From Vulcaniibacterium gelatinicum (GTDB taxonomy: Bacteria > Pseudomonadota > Gammaproteobacteria > Xanthomonadales > Xanthomonadaceae): a stretch of 64,000 nt of DNA. The position numbers were made by a program, and so were the translations under genes. The notes beneath the pieces are model-generated. The model ran no database searches. It was not told the origin of the DNA and was given only the letters and a program-made list of their open reading frames with translations. Below are positions 43,907-53,027 of the stretch, piece after piece (the first letter of the stretch is position 1; each line of letters starts with the position of its first letter). The stretch covers positions 1-64,000 of the forward strand of contig NZ_VNKO01000006.1 of assembly GCF_008033445.1 (NCBI RefSeq), read 5' to 3'.

Positions 43907-43921
43907 GCCACGGAGTCGGAC

Positions 43922-45307
43922 ATGGCCACGCCCTCCTCGTCCACCCTGCAGTTCCTCGGTGCCGCCGGAACGGTGACGGGGTCGCGCTATCTCGTCGAGG
44001 CCGGCGGACGCCGCATCCTCGTGGACTGCGGGCTGTTCCAGGGGTACAAGCAACTGCGCGAGCGCAACCGCGCGCCCTTCCCGGTGCCTCCGGACACGCT
44101 CGATGCGGTGCTGCTGACCCACGCGCACCTGGATCATTCCGGCTATCTGCCCGCCCTGGTGCGCGACGGATTCCGCGGCAGGGTGCTGTGCACGCCGGCC
44201 ACCCGCGACCTGTGCGCGCTGCTGCTGCCGGACAGCGCCCACCTGCTGGAGGAAGAGGCCAGGTACGCCCGCAAGGCCGGCTACTCCCGGCACGCCGAGC
44301 CGACGCCGTTGTACACGATTGCCGACGCCGAAGCGGCGCTGGAGCGTTTCGAGCCGCACGATTTCGAGCGCGACATCGCGCTCGCGCCCGGCGTCGGTGC
44401 CCGGTTCCATCCGGCCGGGCATCTGCTGGGCGCGGCCCAGATCCGCCTCGAGGTCGGCGGCATGGTCGTGCACTTCAGCGGCGACCTCGGCCGCCCGCAC
44501 GACCCGCTGATGCGTCCGCCGCGGACCCTGCAGGAGGCGGATGTGCTGGTCTGCGAGTCCACCTACGGCAACCGCGTCCATCCGCGGCTGGACCCCGAGG
44601 CCGAGCTCGCGCCGGTGATCCGGCGCGTGGCGGCCCGCGGCGGCGTGATCGTCGTCCCCGCCTTCGCCGTCGGCCGCGCGCAGGGCGTGATGCTGCAGAT
44701 CGCGCGTCTGCGGCAGCGCGGCGAGATCCCCCGCGTGCCGGTGTTCCTCAACAGCCCGATGGCCATTGACGCCACCGACCTCTACCACCGCTACCATGCC
44801 GAGCATCACGTCAGCGACGCCGAGTGCCAGGCCATGTACGAACTGGCGACGATGGTACGCACGGTCGAGGAATCGAAGGCGCTCAATCGGCGCCATGGCC
44901 CGATGATCATCCTCTCGGCGAGCGGTATGCTGAGCGGCGGACGTGTGTTGCACCACCTGGAGGCCTTCGCGCCCGACCCGCGCAACGCGATCGTGCTGTC
45001 CGGATTCCAGGCCGGCGGCACCCGCGGCGCGGCCCTGGCCGGTGGCGCCGACCGGCTGCGCATGTTCGGGCGGGAGGTGCCGATCCGTGCCGAGGTCGTC
45101 GTCCTGCAGAGCTTCTCCGGGCATGCCGACGCCGACGAACTGCTGGCATGGATGGGCGGCGCCCGCCGCGCCCCGGCAGCCACCTACGTCACCCATGGCG
45201 AGCCCGACGCCGCCGATACCCTGCGCGGCCGCATCCGCCGCGAACTCGGCTGGCATGCGCGCGTGCCGGAGCACATGGAACGGATCTCGCTGGACACCCC
45301 CCGATGA
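43922..45307 (+). CDS. Metallo-beta-lactamase fold beta-CASP RNase-like protein
   Basis: A 461-residue protein with the metal-site motifs THAHLDHSGYL (residue about 62), HPAGHLLGA, FSGDLGR and, near the end, SFSGHADADELL, plus the C-terminal RNA-specificity region with SASGMLSGGRVLHHL. These features define the beta-CASP nuclease group (RNase J/CPSF73-like, YciV-independent), usually acting on RNA. The start ATG 15 bases after the preceding lipoprotein stop is preceded by GGAG. It is the first of six genes that may form one metabolic operon. Confidence 0.9.
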   Translation: MATPSSSTLQFLGAAGTVTGSRYLVEAGGRRILVDCGLFQGYKQLRERNRAPFPVPPDTLDAVLLTHAHLDHSGYLPALVRDGFRGRVLCTPATRDLCALLLPDSAHLLEEEARYARKAGYSRHAEPTPLYTIADAEAALERFEPHDFERDIALAPGVGARFHPAGHLLGAAQIRLEVGGMVVHFSGDLGRPHDPLMRPPRTLQEADVLVCESTYGNRVHPRLDPEAELAPVIRRVAARGGVIVVPAFAVGRAQGVMLQIARLRQRGEIPRVPVFLNSPMAIDATDLYHRYHAEHHVSDAECQAMYELATMVRTVEESKALNRRHGPMIILSASGMLSGGRVLHHLEAFAPDPRNAIVLSGFQAGGTRGAALAGGADRLRMFGREVPIRAEVVVLQSFSGHADADELLAWMGGARRAPAATYVTHGEPDAADTLRGRIRRELGWHARVPEHMERISLDTPR

Positions 45308-46815
45308 ACGATGGCCACAACCGCCTGCGCCTGATCCGGGCCGGCATAGACACCTACCAGCAGCCGGTGGTGTACATGCACCGGGATTGCCACGTGTGCC
45401 GGTCGGAAGGCTTCACCGCGCTGACCCGCGTGCTGGTCCGGTACGGCGGGAACGAGCTGATCGCCACCCTCAACGTGGTCACCAACGACATGCTGCCGCT
45501 GGATGCCGCCGCGCTCTCGGACGCAGCCTGGAACGCGCTCCAGCCCGGCCCCGACGCCTGGGCGGTGTTCAGCCATGCCGAACCGCCGGCCTCGGCGCCG
45601 GCGCTGCGCGCCAAGGTGTTCGGGCGGCGGCTGGGCGATGCCGAGTTCCTGCACCTGATGCAGGACACCGTGCGCAACCGCCTGTCCGACATCGAACTCG
45701 CCGCATTCGTGACCGCCTGCGCCGGCGACCGGCTGGATCATGGCGAAACCATCGCCCTCACCCGCGCCATGGTGGACGTGGGCGAACGCATCTTCTGGGG
45801 CGGCGGGCCGGTGCTCGACAAGCATTGCGTCGGCGGCCTGCCCGGCAACCGCACCACGCCGATCGTGGTCGCGATCGTGGCCGCGGCCGGGCACCGCATC
45901 CCCAAGACCTCCTCGCGCGCGATCACCTCGCCCGCGGGCACCGCCGACACGATGGAGGTGATGGCGCCGGTGGCGCTGGACCTGGCGGCGATGCGGCGCG
46001 TGGTCGAGCGCGAGGGCGGTTGCATCGTCTGGGGCGGCAACGTGCGCCTGAGCCCGGCCGACGACGTGCTGATCCGGGTCGAACGCCCGCTCGATTTCGA
46101 CAGCGAGGGCCAGCTCGTGGCCAGCGTGCTGTCGAAGAAGATCGCCGCCGGCTCCACCCACGTGCTGATCGACATGCCGGTGGGAGCGACGGCGAAGGTG
46201 CGCTCCGAGCCGTCCGCCGACGCGCTCGAGGCGCGCCTGCGCGCGACCGCACAGGCACTGGACCTGACCGTGGCCGTGCTGCGCACGGATGGCCGGCAAC
46301 CGGTCGGCTACGGCATCGGCCCGGCGCTGGAGGCGCGCGACGTGCTGCAGGTGCTGCGCGGCGAGCCGCAGGCGCCGGCCGACCTGCGCGAACGCGCGCT
46401 CGACCTGGCCGGCCGCCTGCTCGACATCGCGCCGGGCGCCGTGCCCGGCCGCGGACGCGAACAGGCGCGCGCGCTGCTGGACGGCGGCGCGGCGTGGCGC
46501 AAGTTCCTGGCGATCTGCGAGGCCCAGGGCGGATTCACCGAACCGGCGCTGGCGCCGCATGTGCGGCCGGTGCCCGCCCCGCGCAGCGGGCAGGTGCGGG
46601 ACGTGGACAACCGGCGCCTGGCGCGGATCGCCAAGCTCGCCGGCGCGCCGGGCTCGGCGACCGCGGGGATCGATTGCCGGCTGCGCCTGGGCGATCGTGT
46701 GCTGGCAGGCGAACCGCTGTTCCACGTGCACGCGCAGACCGTGGGCGAACTCGAGTACGCACTGGAATACGCGCTCGAGCATCCGGACATCCTCGCCATC
46801 GGAGAACCGGCGTGA
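45304..46815 (+). CDS. Nucleoside/nucleotide phosphorylase of the archaeal AMP-phosphorylase type
   Basis: A 503-residue protein of the thymidine-phosphorylase family. The extra N-terminal domain of about 85 residues and the block GGGPVLDKHCVGGLPGNRTTPIVVAIVAAAG, followed by KTSSRAITSPAGTADTMEV, are the marks of the archaeal-type AMP phosphorylases (about 503 residues), not of E. coli DeoA (440). Such enzymes split NMP with phosphate to base and ribose-1,5-bisphosphate. The ATG overlaps the RNase-like gene and its stop overlaps the PRPP synthetase-like gene. Confidence 0.88.
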   Translation: MNDGHNRLRLIRAGIDTYQQPVVYMHRDCHVCRSEGFTALTRVLVRYGGNELIATLNVVTNDMLPLDAAALSDAAWNALQPGPDAWAVFSHAEPPASAPALRAKVFGRRLGDAEFLHLMQDTVRNRLSDIELAAFVTACAGDRLDHGETIALTRAMVDVGERIFWGGGPVLDKHCVGGLPGNRTTPIVVAIVAAAGHRIPKTSSRAITSPAGTADTMEVMAPVALDLAAMRRVVEREGGCIVWGGNVRLSPADDVLIRVERPLDFDSEGQLVASVLSKKIAAGSTHVLIDMPVGATAKVRSEPSADALEARLRATAQALDLTVAVLRTDGRQPVGYGIGPALEARDVLQVLRGEPQAPADLRERALDLAGRLLDIAPGAVPGRGREQARALLDGGAAWRKFLAICEAQGGFTEPALAPHVRPVPAPRSGQVRDVDNRRLARIAKLAGAPGSATAGIDCRLRLGDRVLAGEPLFHVHAQTVGELEYALEYALEHPDILAIGEPA

Positions 46816-47720
46816 ACCGCGTCCTGCTGCCCTTCCCCGCCCAGCGCGCACTCGCCGAGGCGCTCGCACCGCGCCTGGGCGCCCGTGTCGGCCGGCTGGA
46901 CTGGCGCCGCTTTCCCGACGGCGAATCGCTGGTCGCGGTGGACGAGGCGCTGGAAACGGCCGACGTCGCCATCGTCGCCAGCCTGCACCGCCCGGACGAG
47001 GTCGCCCTCGCCCTGCGCTTCGCCGCCGAGACCGCGCGCGAGTTCGGCGCCTGCTCGGTGGGACTGATCGCCCCCTACCTCGCCTACATGCGCCAGGACG
47101 CGCGCTTCCACCCCGGCGAGGCGGTGAGCGCGCCGATCTTTGCCGGCTTCCTCGAGCAGAACTTCGACTGGCTGGCGACGGTGGATCCGCACCTGCACCG
47201 CTACGCCGCGCTGTCCGACCTCTACCGCATCCCCGCCCGCCGCGTGGTGGCCGCGCCGGCGGTGGCGGAGTGGATCCATGCGCACGTGCCCGAGCCGCTG
47301 CTGATCGGCCCGGACAGCGAAAGCGCGCAGTGGGTGGCCGACATCGCCCGGCGCGCCGGCGCGCCATACCAGGTGCTGCACAAGGTCCGCCGCGGCGACC
47401 GCGAGGTGGAGGTCAGCCTGCCCGATGCAGGCGCCGCGCAGGGGCGCACGCCGGTGCTGGTGGACGACATCGTGTCCTCCGGCCGCACCGCGATCGAGAC
47501 CCTCGGCCACCTGCGCCGGCTCGGCCTGCCGCCGGCGGTGTGCATCGCGATCCACGCCGTGTTCGCCGGCGACGCCCACGCGCAACTGCTCGCGGCCGGC
47601 GCGGCGCGCGTGGTCAGCACCGACACGATCCCGCATCCGTCGAACGCGATCACCGTCGCGCCGCTGCTGGCGCAGGCCTGCGCGGAACTGTTCGGTGACG
47701 AATCCGCGAGGCCGCGATGA
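46812..47720 (+). CDS. PRPP synthetase-like protein
   Basis: A 302-residue protein of the ribose-phosphate pyrophosphokinase family with PRPP-binding loop VDDIVSSGRTAIET, the RQDARF of the ATP site (YLAYMRQDARFHPGEAVSA) and DPHLHRY. It is shorter than the usual 310-320 residues and diverges from housekeeping Prs, so it may be a special-purpose enzyme. Translation starts at GTG overlapping the previous stop (GTGA). Next to a NMP phosphorylase it may act on ribose phosphates released from nucleotides. Confidence 0.86.
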   Translation: MNRVLLPFPAQRALAEALAPRLGARVGRLDWRRFPDGESLVAVDEALETADVAIVASLHRPDEVALALRFAAETAREFGACSVGLIAPYLAYMRQDARFHPGEAVSAPIFAGFLEQNFDWLATVDPHLHRYAALSDLYRIPARRVVAAPAVAEWIHAHVPEPLLIGPDSESAQWVADIARRAGAPYQVLHKVRRGDREVEVSLPDAGAAQGRTPVLVDDIVSSGRTAIETLGHLRRLGLPPAVCIAIHAVFAGDAHAQLLAAGAARVVSTDTIPHPSNAITVAPLLAQACAELFGDESARPR

Positions 47721-50185
47721 GCACGCTCCTTGCCTGCTGCACCAGCCGCGAGCTGCCCGCGCCCGAACGGGAACGGATCGAGACGCTGGCCGCGCGCCTG
47801 CGCGGCGAAGATCTCCCATTCGCCGCATGGGCGGCGGGTTACGGCGTGATCACCCACGATGCGCTGACCCAGACCCGGGTGCACGACATGATCGGCACGC
47901 TGGTGGCCTCCGGCGCGCTGCCCGACGCCGCCACCGGCTACCGCCGGCTCGCCGCGGCCGACCGGATCGCGAGCGCCGGCCTGTGGCTGGTCGCGCACAT
48001 GACCTATGCGCGCCGCGTGCGTCCCGACGGCGGACCGCTCGAGGCCGCCGATTTCAAGCCCGCCCCGGAAGGCCACACCGGCGGCTCGCTCAACATGGTG
48101 ATGGGCTACGCCGCGTATCTGGCGATGAACGCCCTCGACGGGCACACCCGCGCCTGGATGATGGGCCAGGGCCACTGCGTGGCGGCGATAGACGCGCTCA
48201 ACCTGATCGTCGGCAACATGACCCAGGCGCATGCGGCGCGCTACCGCTTCGACGAGGAAGGGCTGTCGCGGTTCGTGTCGGATTTCTATTCGTTCGCGAT
48301 CCGCCCCGACGGCACTCCCGCCTCGCCGCTCGGCTCGCACGTCAACGCGCATACCGCCGGCGGCACCCAGGAAGGCGGCTATCTCGGCTTCACCGAGCTG
48401 CATTACGTACACGCCCCGCTCCCGGGCGAGCGCGTGGTGGTCTTCCTCAGCGACGGCGCGTTCGAGGAGCAGCGCGGCGGCGACTGGGCCCCGCGCTGGT
48501 GGCGGCCGCAGGATTCCGGTCTCGTCGCGCCGATCATGATCCTCAACGGGCGCCGCATCGAGCAGCGCACCCAGATCGCCCAGCAGGGCGGCGAATCCTG
48601 GCTGCACCATCACCTGCGGCTCAACGGCTTCGAGCCGGTGGGACTCGACGGCCGCGATCCGGCCAGCCTGGCCTGGGGCATCCATGTCATCGAGTCGCGC
48701 CTGTGCGAGAGCATCGCCGCCTCGGGCACGCACCCGGCGCCGACACGCAACCTGCTGCATTACGGCACGGCACAGACCGTCAAGGGCTTCGGTTTTCCCG
48801 GAGCGGGCACGAACCATGCGCACAACCTGCCCCTGCCCGGCAACCCGTCGGCGGACGAAACGTCCCGACGCATCTTCAATGAGGCGGCGGCGCAACTGTT
48901 CGTACCCGGCGATGCCTTGCGCGATGCCGTGGCCGTGCTCTCCACGCACGAGGCGCACGGACGGCCGCGCGAACGGGACCATGCCCTGGCCACCCGTCAC
49001 GTCGCGCTGCCCGTGATCCCGCCCGAGCCCTGGCTGGGCACCGGCGGCAGCACGTCGCCGATGGTGGCGCTGGACGGCCATTTCTGCGCCATCGTGCAGG
49101 CCAACCCGCAGTTGCGCCCGCGCGTGGGCAACCCCGACGAGCTGCGCAGCAACCGCCTTGACCGCACCCTCGACCTGCTCAAGCACCGCGTGTACGAGGC
49201 AGAACCCGGCGTGGCCGAGTCGCCCACCGGCGCGGTGATCACCGCGCTGAACGAGGAGGCGGTGGTCTGCGCCGCGCTCGCCAACAAGGGCGGCATCAAC
49301 CTGGTGGTCACCTACGAAGCCTTCGCGCCGAAGATGCTCGGCGCGCTGCGGCAGGAGATCACCTTCGCCCGGCAACTGATGGAGGCGGGGCGCCCGCCCG
49401 GCTGGCTGTCGGTGCCGGTGGTGCTCACCTCCCACACCTGGGAGAACGCCAAGAACGAGATCTCGCACCAGGACCCGACCCTGGCCGAAGCCCTGCTCGG
49501 CGAAATGGCCGATGCCGTCTCGGTCGTGTTTCCGCCCGACGCCAACGGCGCCCTCGCGGCGCTGAGCCATGCCTATCTCGGCCGCGGCCGGATCGTGGCG
49601 ATGGTGGTGCCCAAGCGCGCGATGCCGGACGTGCTCACGCCCGCGCTCGCACGCCAGCTCGCGGAGGAAGGCGCGACGGCGATCGAGGGAAGCCCGGCAT
49701 CGGCGCGCCTGATCGTGGCCGCGACCGGCGCCTATCAGCTCGCCGAAGCGCGCCGGGCGCAGGCGCGCCTGCACGAACGCGGCATCGCCAGCGCGCTGGT
49801 GTACGTGGCCGAGCCCGGGCGCCTGCGCGCCCCGCGCGATGCGCGGGAGGCCGGATACGTCATGCGCAACACCCGCCTCGCCGCGCTGTTTCCGCCGGGC
49901 ACTCCCAGGGTGTTCCTCACCCACACGCGGCCGGAACCGTATCTGGGCGCGCTGCGCAGGCTCGACACCGGCCCGGCGACCACGCGCGCGCTCGGGTTCA
50001 TCAACCGCGGCGGCACCCTCGACGTCCCCGGCCTGATGTTCGCCAACCGTTGCACATGGGCGCACCTCCTCGCCGAGGCCGCCAGCGTGCTGTCGCTGCC
50101 CGTGTGCGCCCTGCTCGACGACGGGGAAGTGGCCGCGATCGAAGGCCGTGGCGATCCGGGCCGGCTGTTTCCGCCGGCGAGCTGA
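47717..50185 (+). CDS. xfp: Phosphoketolase
   Basis: The enzyme splits xylulose-5-phosphate or fructose-6-phosphate with phosphate to acetyl phosphate and an aldose phosphate, using thiamine diphosphate. The 822 residues are the full family length. Family blocks include PEGHTGGSLNMVMGYAAYL, GQGHCVAAIDALNLIVG, EGGYLGFTELHYVHAPLPGERVVVFLSDGAFEEQRGG, and HTWENAKNEISHQDPTLAEALLGEM. It is translationally coupled to the PRPP synthetase-like gene and shares the operon with an acetate kinase, so acetyl phosphate can be turned into ATP. Confidence 0.95.
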   Translation: MSTLLACCTSRELPAPERERIETLAARLRGEDLPFAAWAAGYGVITHDALTQTRVHDMIGTLVASGALPDAATGYRRLAAADRIASAGLWLVAHMTYARRVRPDGGPLEAADFKPAPEGHTGGSLNMVMGYAAYLAMNALDGHTRAWMMGQGHCVAAIDALNLIVGNMTQAHAARYRFDEEGLSRFVSDFYSFAIRPDGTPASPLGSHVNAHTAGGTQEGGYLGFTELHYVHAPLPGERVVVFLSDGAFEEQRGGDWAPRWWRPQDSGLVAPIMILNGRRIEQRTQIAQQGGESWLHHHLRLNGFEPVGLDGRDPASLAWGIHVIESRLCESIAASGTHPAPTRNLLHYGTAQTVKGFGFPGAGTNHAHNLPLPGNPSADETSRRIFNEAAAQLFVPGDALRDAVAVLSTHEAHGRPRERDHALATRHVALPVIPPEPWLGTGGSTSPMVALDGHFCAIVQANPQLRPRVGNPDELRSNRLDRTLDLLKHRVYEAEPGVAESPTGAVITALNEEAVVCAALANKGGINLVVTYEAFAPKMLGALRQEITFARQLMEAGRPPGWLSVPVVLTSHTWENAKNEISHQDPTLAEALLGEMADAVSVVFPPDANGALAALSHAYLGRGRIVAMVVPKRAMPDVLTPALARQLAEEGATAIEGSPASARLIVAATGAYQLAEARRAQARLHERGIASALVYVAEPGRLRAPRDAREAGYVMRNTRLAALFPPGTPRVFLTHTRPEPYLGALRRLDTGPATTRALGFINRGGTLDVPGLMFANRCTWAHLLAEAASVLSLPVCALLDDGEVAAIEGRGDPGRLFPPAS

Positions 50186-50194
50186 AGGTGGCGC

Positions 50195-51793
50195 ATGGGA
50201 TCCGGCATCCGCACACCGCGCAGTCTGCAGATCGTCACCGCCCTGGGCGGGTTCGCCTGGACCTGGTTGCGCCTGCGCCGCAAGGCGCCGCAGGCGTTGC
50301 CCGAGCGTCTGTGTGCAACCCTGGAGCGGCTCGGCACCACCTTCGTCAAGCTCGGCCAGGGGCTCAGCCTGCGCCGCGACCTGCTGCCGCCCGGCTACCA
50401 GCAGGCACTGGAACGCCTGCACGACCGTGTTCCGCCCTTCGCCGCCGAGGCGGCGGTCGCCGAGATCGAGGCCGCCTTCGGCCAGCCGCTGGCCGCGCTG
50501 TTCGCGGAGTTCGAGCGCGAGCCGTTCGCCGCCGCGTCGGTGGCCCAGGTGCACCGGGCCCGCCTGCACGATGGGACCGAAGTAGCGGTGAAGGTGCGCC
50601 GCCCCGGGATCGTCGCGCAGGTCCGGCGCGACCTGCGGCTGCTCCGGCTGCTGATGCTGACGCTGCGCGCACTGGTGCCCGCGATCAAGCGCCACCGGAC
50701 CCTGGAGCTGGTGGACGAGCTGGCAATGCAGTTGCTGGCCGAGATTGACATGGCGCACGAGGCGCGCAACATGCGCCGCCTCCAGGCCGCGATCTCCGCC
50801 TGCCCTGGCGTCACCATGCCGCGGATCGTCGAGCCCTACGCCACCGCCGGCGTCATGGTGCAGACCTTCAGCCGCGGCGCGCCGATCGCGACGGTGTTCG
50901 GGACCGAACAAGGCCGCACCCTGGCGCAGCGGCTGTTCGACGCCTATCTGCACCAGTTGTTCGTGGCCGGCGTGTTCCATGGCGATCCGCACCCCGGCAA
51001 CCTGTTCGCGATGGCCGACGGGAGCCTGTGTTTCCATGACTTCGGCACCGTCGGCTACCTCGATCCGGCGGCGAGACGGGCGCTGGCGCGGATGGTCGAG
51101 GCGATCTCCTACGCAGACGCCGAGGACGCGCTGGATGCGGCGCTGGCGCTCGGCTTCCTCACGCCGCCGCTCGACCGGCGCGAGTTCGTGCATTCGATCA
51201 GCGAGATCCTGGACGAGGTGTCGGTGCTGCCGCTGGCGGAATGGTCGCTGGCGGAGACGATCTGGCGCATCGTGCGCCTGGGTCGCGGCGGCCACGTGCA
51301 CCTGCCGCGCCACCTGCTGGTGCTGGTGCGGACCCTGTTCCTGGCGGAGAACACCCTGCGCGCGCTCGACCCCGGCTTCGACCTGCTCGCCGAGCTCGAA
51401 CGGCGGCGCGAATCGCTGGCCGAGGCGGTGATGCAGGCCCGCCGTGCCGGCCGGCGCCCCCTTTCCCAGCGCCTGGCGCGCACGGCCAATGCCCTGCCCG
51501 CGATCGTGGCCGACCTGCTGCGCCAGGCGCAGAGCGAGGACGGGCGTCCGAGCCTGTCCATGCACCATCGCGGCCTGGAGGAACTCGAACTGCACCTCGG
51601 CCGTACCGGCAACCGCCTCTCGCTGGCCATGGTGACGCTCGGGCTGTACGTCGCCGGCTCGCTGTTGATGCTGCACAGCGCCGGCCCCCGCGTGTTCGGC
51701 GGCCTGCCGCTGTTCGCGCTGGTGGCCTATGCCGCCGCCCTGCTGCTGTCGCTGCGGCTGGTCGTCGCGATTACGCGTTCGGGGCATCTATGA
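50195..51793 (+). CDS. UbiB/ABC1-family atypical kinase
   Basis: A 532-residue ABC1-family protein. Diagnostic motifs are KLGQGLSLR, AAASVAQVHRA (alanine-rich loop in place of the glycine loop), the catalytic-type HGDPHPGNLF and HDFGTVG. Two membrane helices close the C-terminus (LGLYVAGSLLML and LFALVAYAAALLLSLRLVVAI). UbiB proteins are ATPases that support ubiquinone synthesis; whether this copy is the housekeeping UbiB or a paralog cannot be told. Start after AAGGTG; it is the only gene of this operon not overlapping its upstream neighbour. Confidence 0.9.
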   Translation: MGSGIRTPRSLQIVTALGGFAWTWLRLRRKAPQALPERLCATLERLGTTFVKLGQGLSLRRDLLPPGYQQALERLHDRVPPFAAEAAVAEIEAAFGQPLAALFAEFEREPFAAASVAQVHRARLHDGTEVAVKVRRPGIVAQVRRDLRLLRLLMLTLRALVPAIKRHRTLELVDELAMQLLAEIDMAHEARNMRRLQAAISACPGVTMPRIVEPYATAGVMVQTFSRGAPIATVFGTEQGRTLAQRLFDAYLHQLFVAGVFHGDPHPGNLFAMADGSLCFHDFGTVGYLDPAARRALARMVEAISYADAEDALDAALALGFLTPPLDRREFVHSISEILDEVSVLPLAEWSLAETIWRIVRLGRGGHVHLPRHLLVLVRTLFLAENTLRALDPGFDLLAELERRRESLAEAVMQARRAGRRPLSQRLARTANALPAIVADLLRQAQSEDGRPSLSMHHRGLEELELHLGRTGNRLSLAMVTLGLYVAGSLLMLHSAGPRVFGGLPLFALVAYAAALLLSLRLVVAITRSGHL

Positions 51794-52929
51794 CCGCGCC
51801 GCGGGCCGGGCGCAGCGTGCTCGCCTTCAACGTCGGCTCCGCAAGCCTGAAGGCGGCGCACTATGTGTTGCCTTTGGAAGCAGCCGACGTACCGGCCATG
51901 CCGCAGGAGACGGGCCGAGTCTCGATCGAAGCCGGCCACGATGCCGTGCCGTCCGCGGCGCCGGCGCAGCTTGCCGCGCTGCTCGCGCGCCTGCCCGAGG
52001 CACGGAAGGCCCCCGACGTGGTGCTGCACCGGATCGTGCACGGCGGCGAGCGCGAGGCGCCGACCGCATTGACGCCGGCCGAGCTGACGGCCCTGGAGTC
52101 GCTGTCCGTGCTCGCGCCGTTGCACCAGCCGCCGGCGCTGGCCCTGGTGCGGGCGACGGCCGAGCGCTGGCCGCGCGCAGAACAGATCGGCGTGTACGAC
52201 ACCGCGTGGCACCGGACCATGCCGGAGCGGCATCGGCTCCTGCCCCTGCCCTACCCGCTGTTCGCGCAAGGCGTGCAGCGCTACGGTTTCCACGGCCTGG
52301 CCTTCCAGTCGGCGATGCGCCAGCTCGCCGGGCTCGCGCCGGATCGGTGCCGCGGCCGCGTCGTGCTGGCCCACCTCGGCGGCGGCAGCAGCCTGTGCGC
52401 CGTACGCGATGGGCGCTGCGTGAACACGACGATGGGCATGACCCCGCTCGACGGGATCCCGATGGCCACCCGGCCCGGTTCGCTCGATCCGGGCGTGGTG
52501 CTGTACCTGCAGCGGAACCTGGGCATGCCGGCCGACGACCTCGACCGCCTGCTGTGGCGGGAGAGCGGGCTGTCCGGCCTGTCCGGCGAATCCGGCGACA
52601 TGCACCGGCTGCTGGCCTCGCCGTCCCCCGGTGCGCAACGCGCCGTCGAGGTGTACGTCACGCGCGTGGCCCAGGGAATCGCCGCGATGGCCGCCTGCAT
52701 CGGCGGGATCGAGCTCCTGGCCTTCAGCGGCGGCATCGGGCGGCACGCGGCCGAAATCCGCAGCAGGGTCGCCGCCGAACTCGAATGGCTCGGCGTGGCC
52801 CTGGATCCGGCGCTGAACCGCGAGGGGGTGGCCGAGGTCTCGTCGGCGACGGCGACGGTGCGCACGTTCGTGCTCGCGGTGGACGAGGAACGGGAAATGG
52901 CGCTGGCGTACGCGGCCCGGACGCCCTGA
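51790..52929 (+). CDS. ackA: Acetate kinase
   Basis: Acetate kinase converts acetyl phosphate and ADP to acetate and ATP. The 379-residue protein has the acetate kinase signatures FNVGSASLKAA at the start, and later YGFHGLAFQSAM, HLGGGSSLCAVRDGRCVNTTMGMTPLDGIPMATR and FSGGIGRHAAEIR near the end. It ends the six-gene operon and is coupled to the UbiB-like gene by ATGA. A strong hairpin follows 40 bases after its stop. Confidence 0.96.
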   Translation: MTAPRAGRSVLAFNVGSASLKAAHYVLPLEAADVPAMPQETGRVSIEAGHDAVPSAAPAQLAALLARLPEARKAPDVVLHRIVHGGEREAPTALTPAELTALESLSVLAPLHQPPALALVRATAERWPRAEQIGVYDTAWHRTMPERHRLLPLPYPLFAQGVQRYGFHGLAFQSAMRQLAGLAPDRCRGRVVLAHLGGGSSLCAVRDGRCVNTTMGMTPLDGIPMATRPGSLDPGVVLYLQRNLGMPADDLDRLLWRESGLSGLSGESGDMHRLLASPSPGAQRAVEVYVTRVAQGIAAMAACIGGIELLAFSGGIGRHAAEIRSRVAAELEWLGVALDPALNREGVAEVSSATATVRTFVLAVDEEREMALAYAARTP

Positions 52930-52969
52930 CCACGCCGCGCGGCATCGCGGCTGCATCCCGCAGAACGAC

Positions 52970-52998
52970 GGAAGGCGCCGGCCAGGCCGGCGCCTTCC
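52970..52998. terminator. Perfect hairpin between convergent genes
   Basis: Thirteen-base perfect arms (GGAAGGCGCCGGC and its complement) around a three-base loop CAG. There is no T-run on either side, but the position between the convergent ackA and protease genes, and the strong stem, fit a bidirectional terminator. Confidence 0.8.
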
Positions 52999-53027
52999 GC
53001 ATCACCCCAGGACAATGACGGAGTGGC

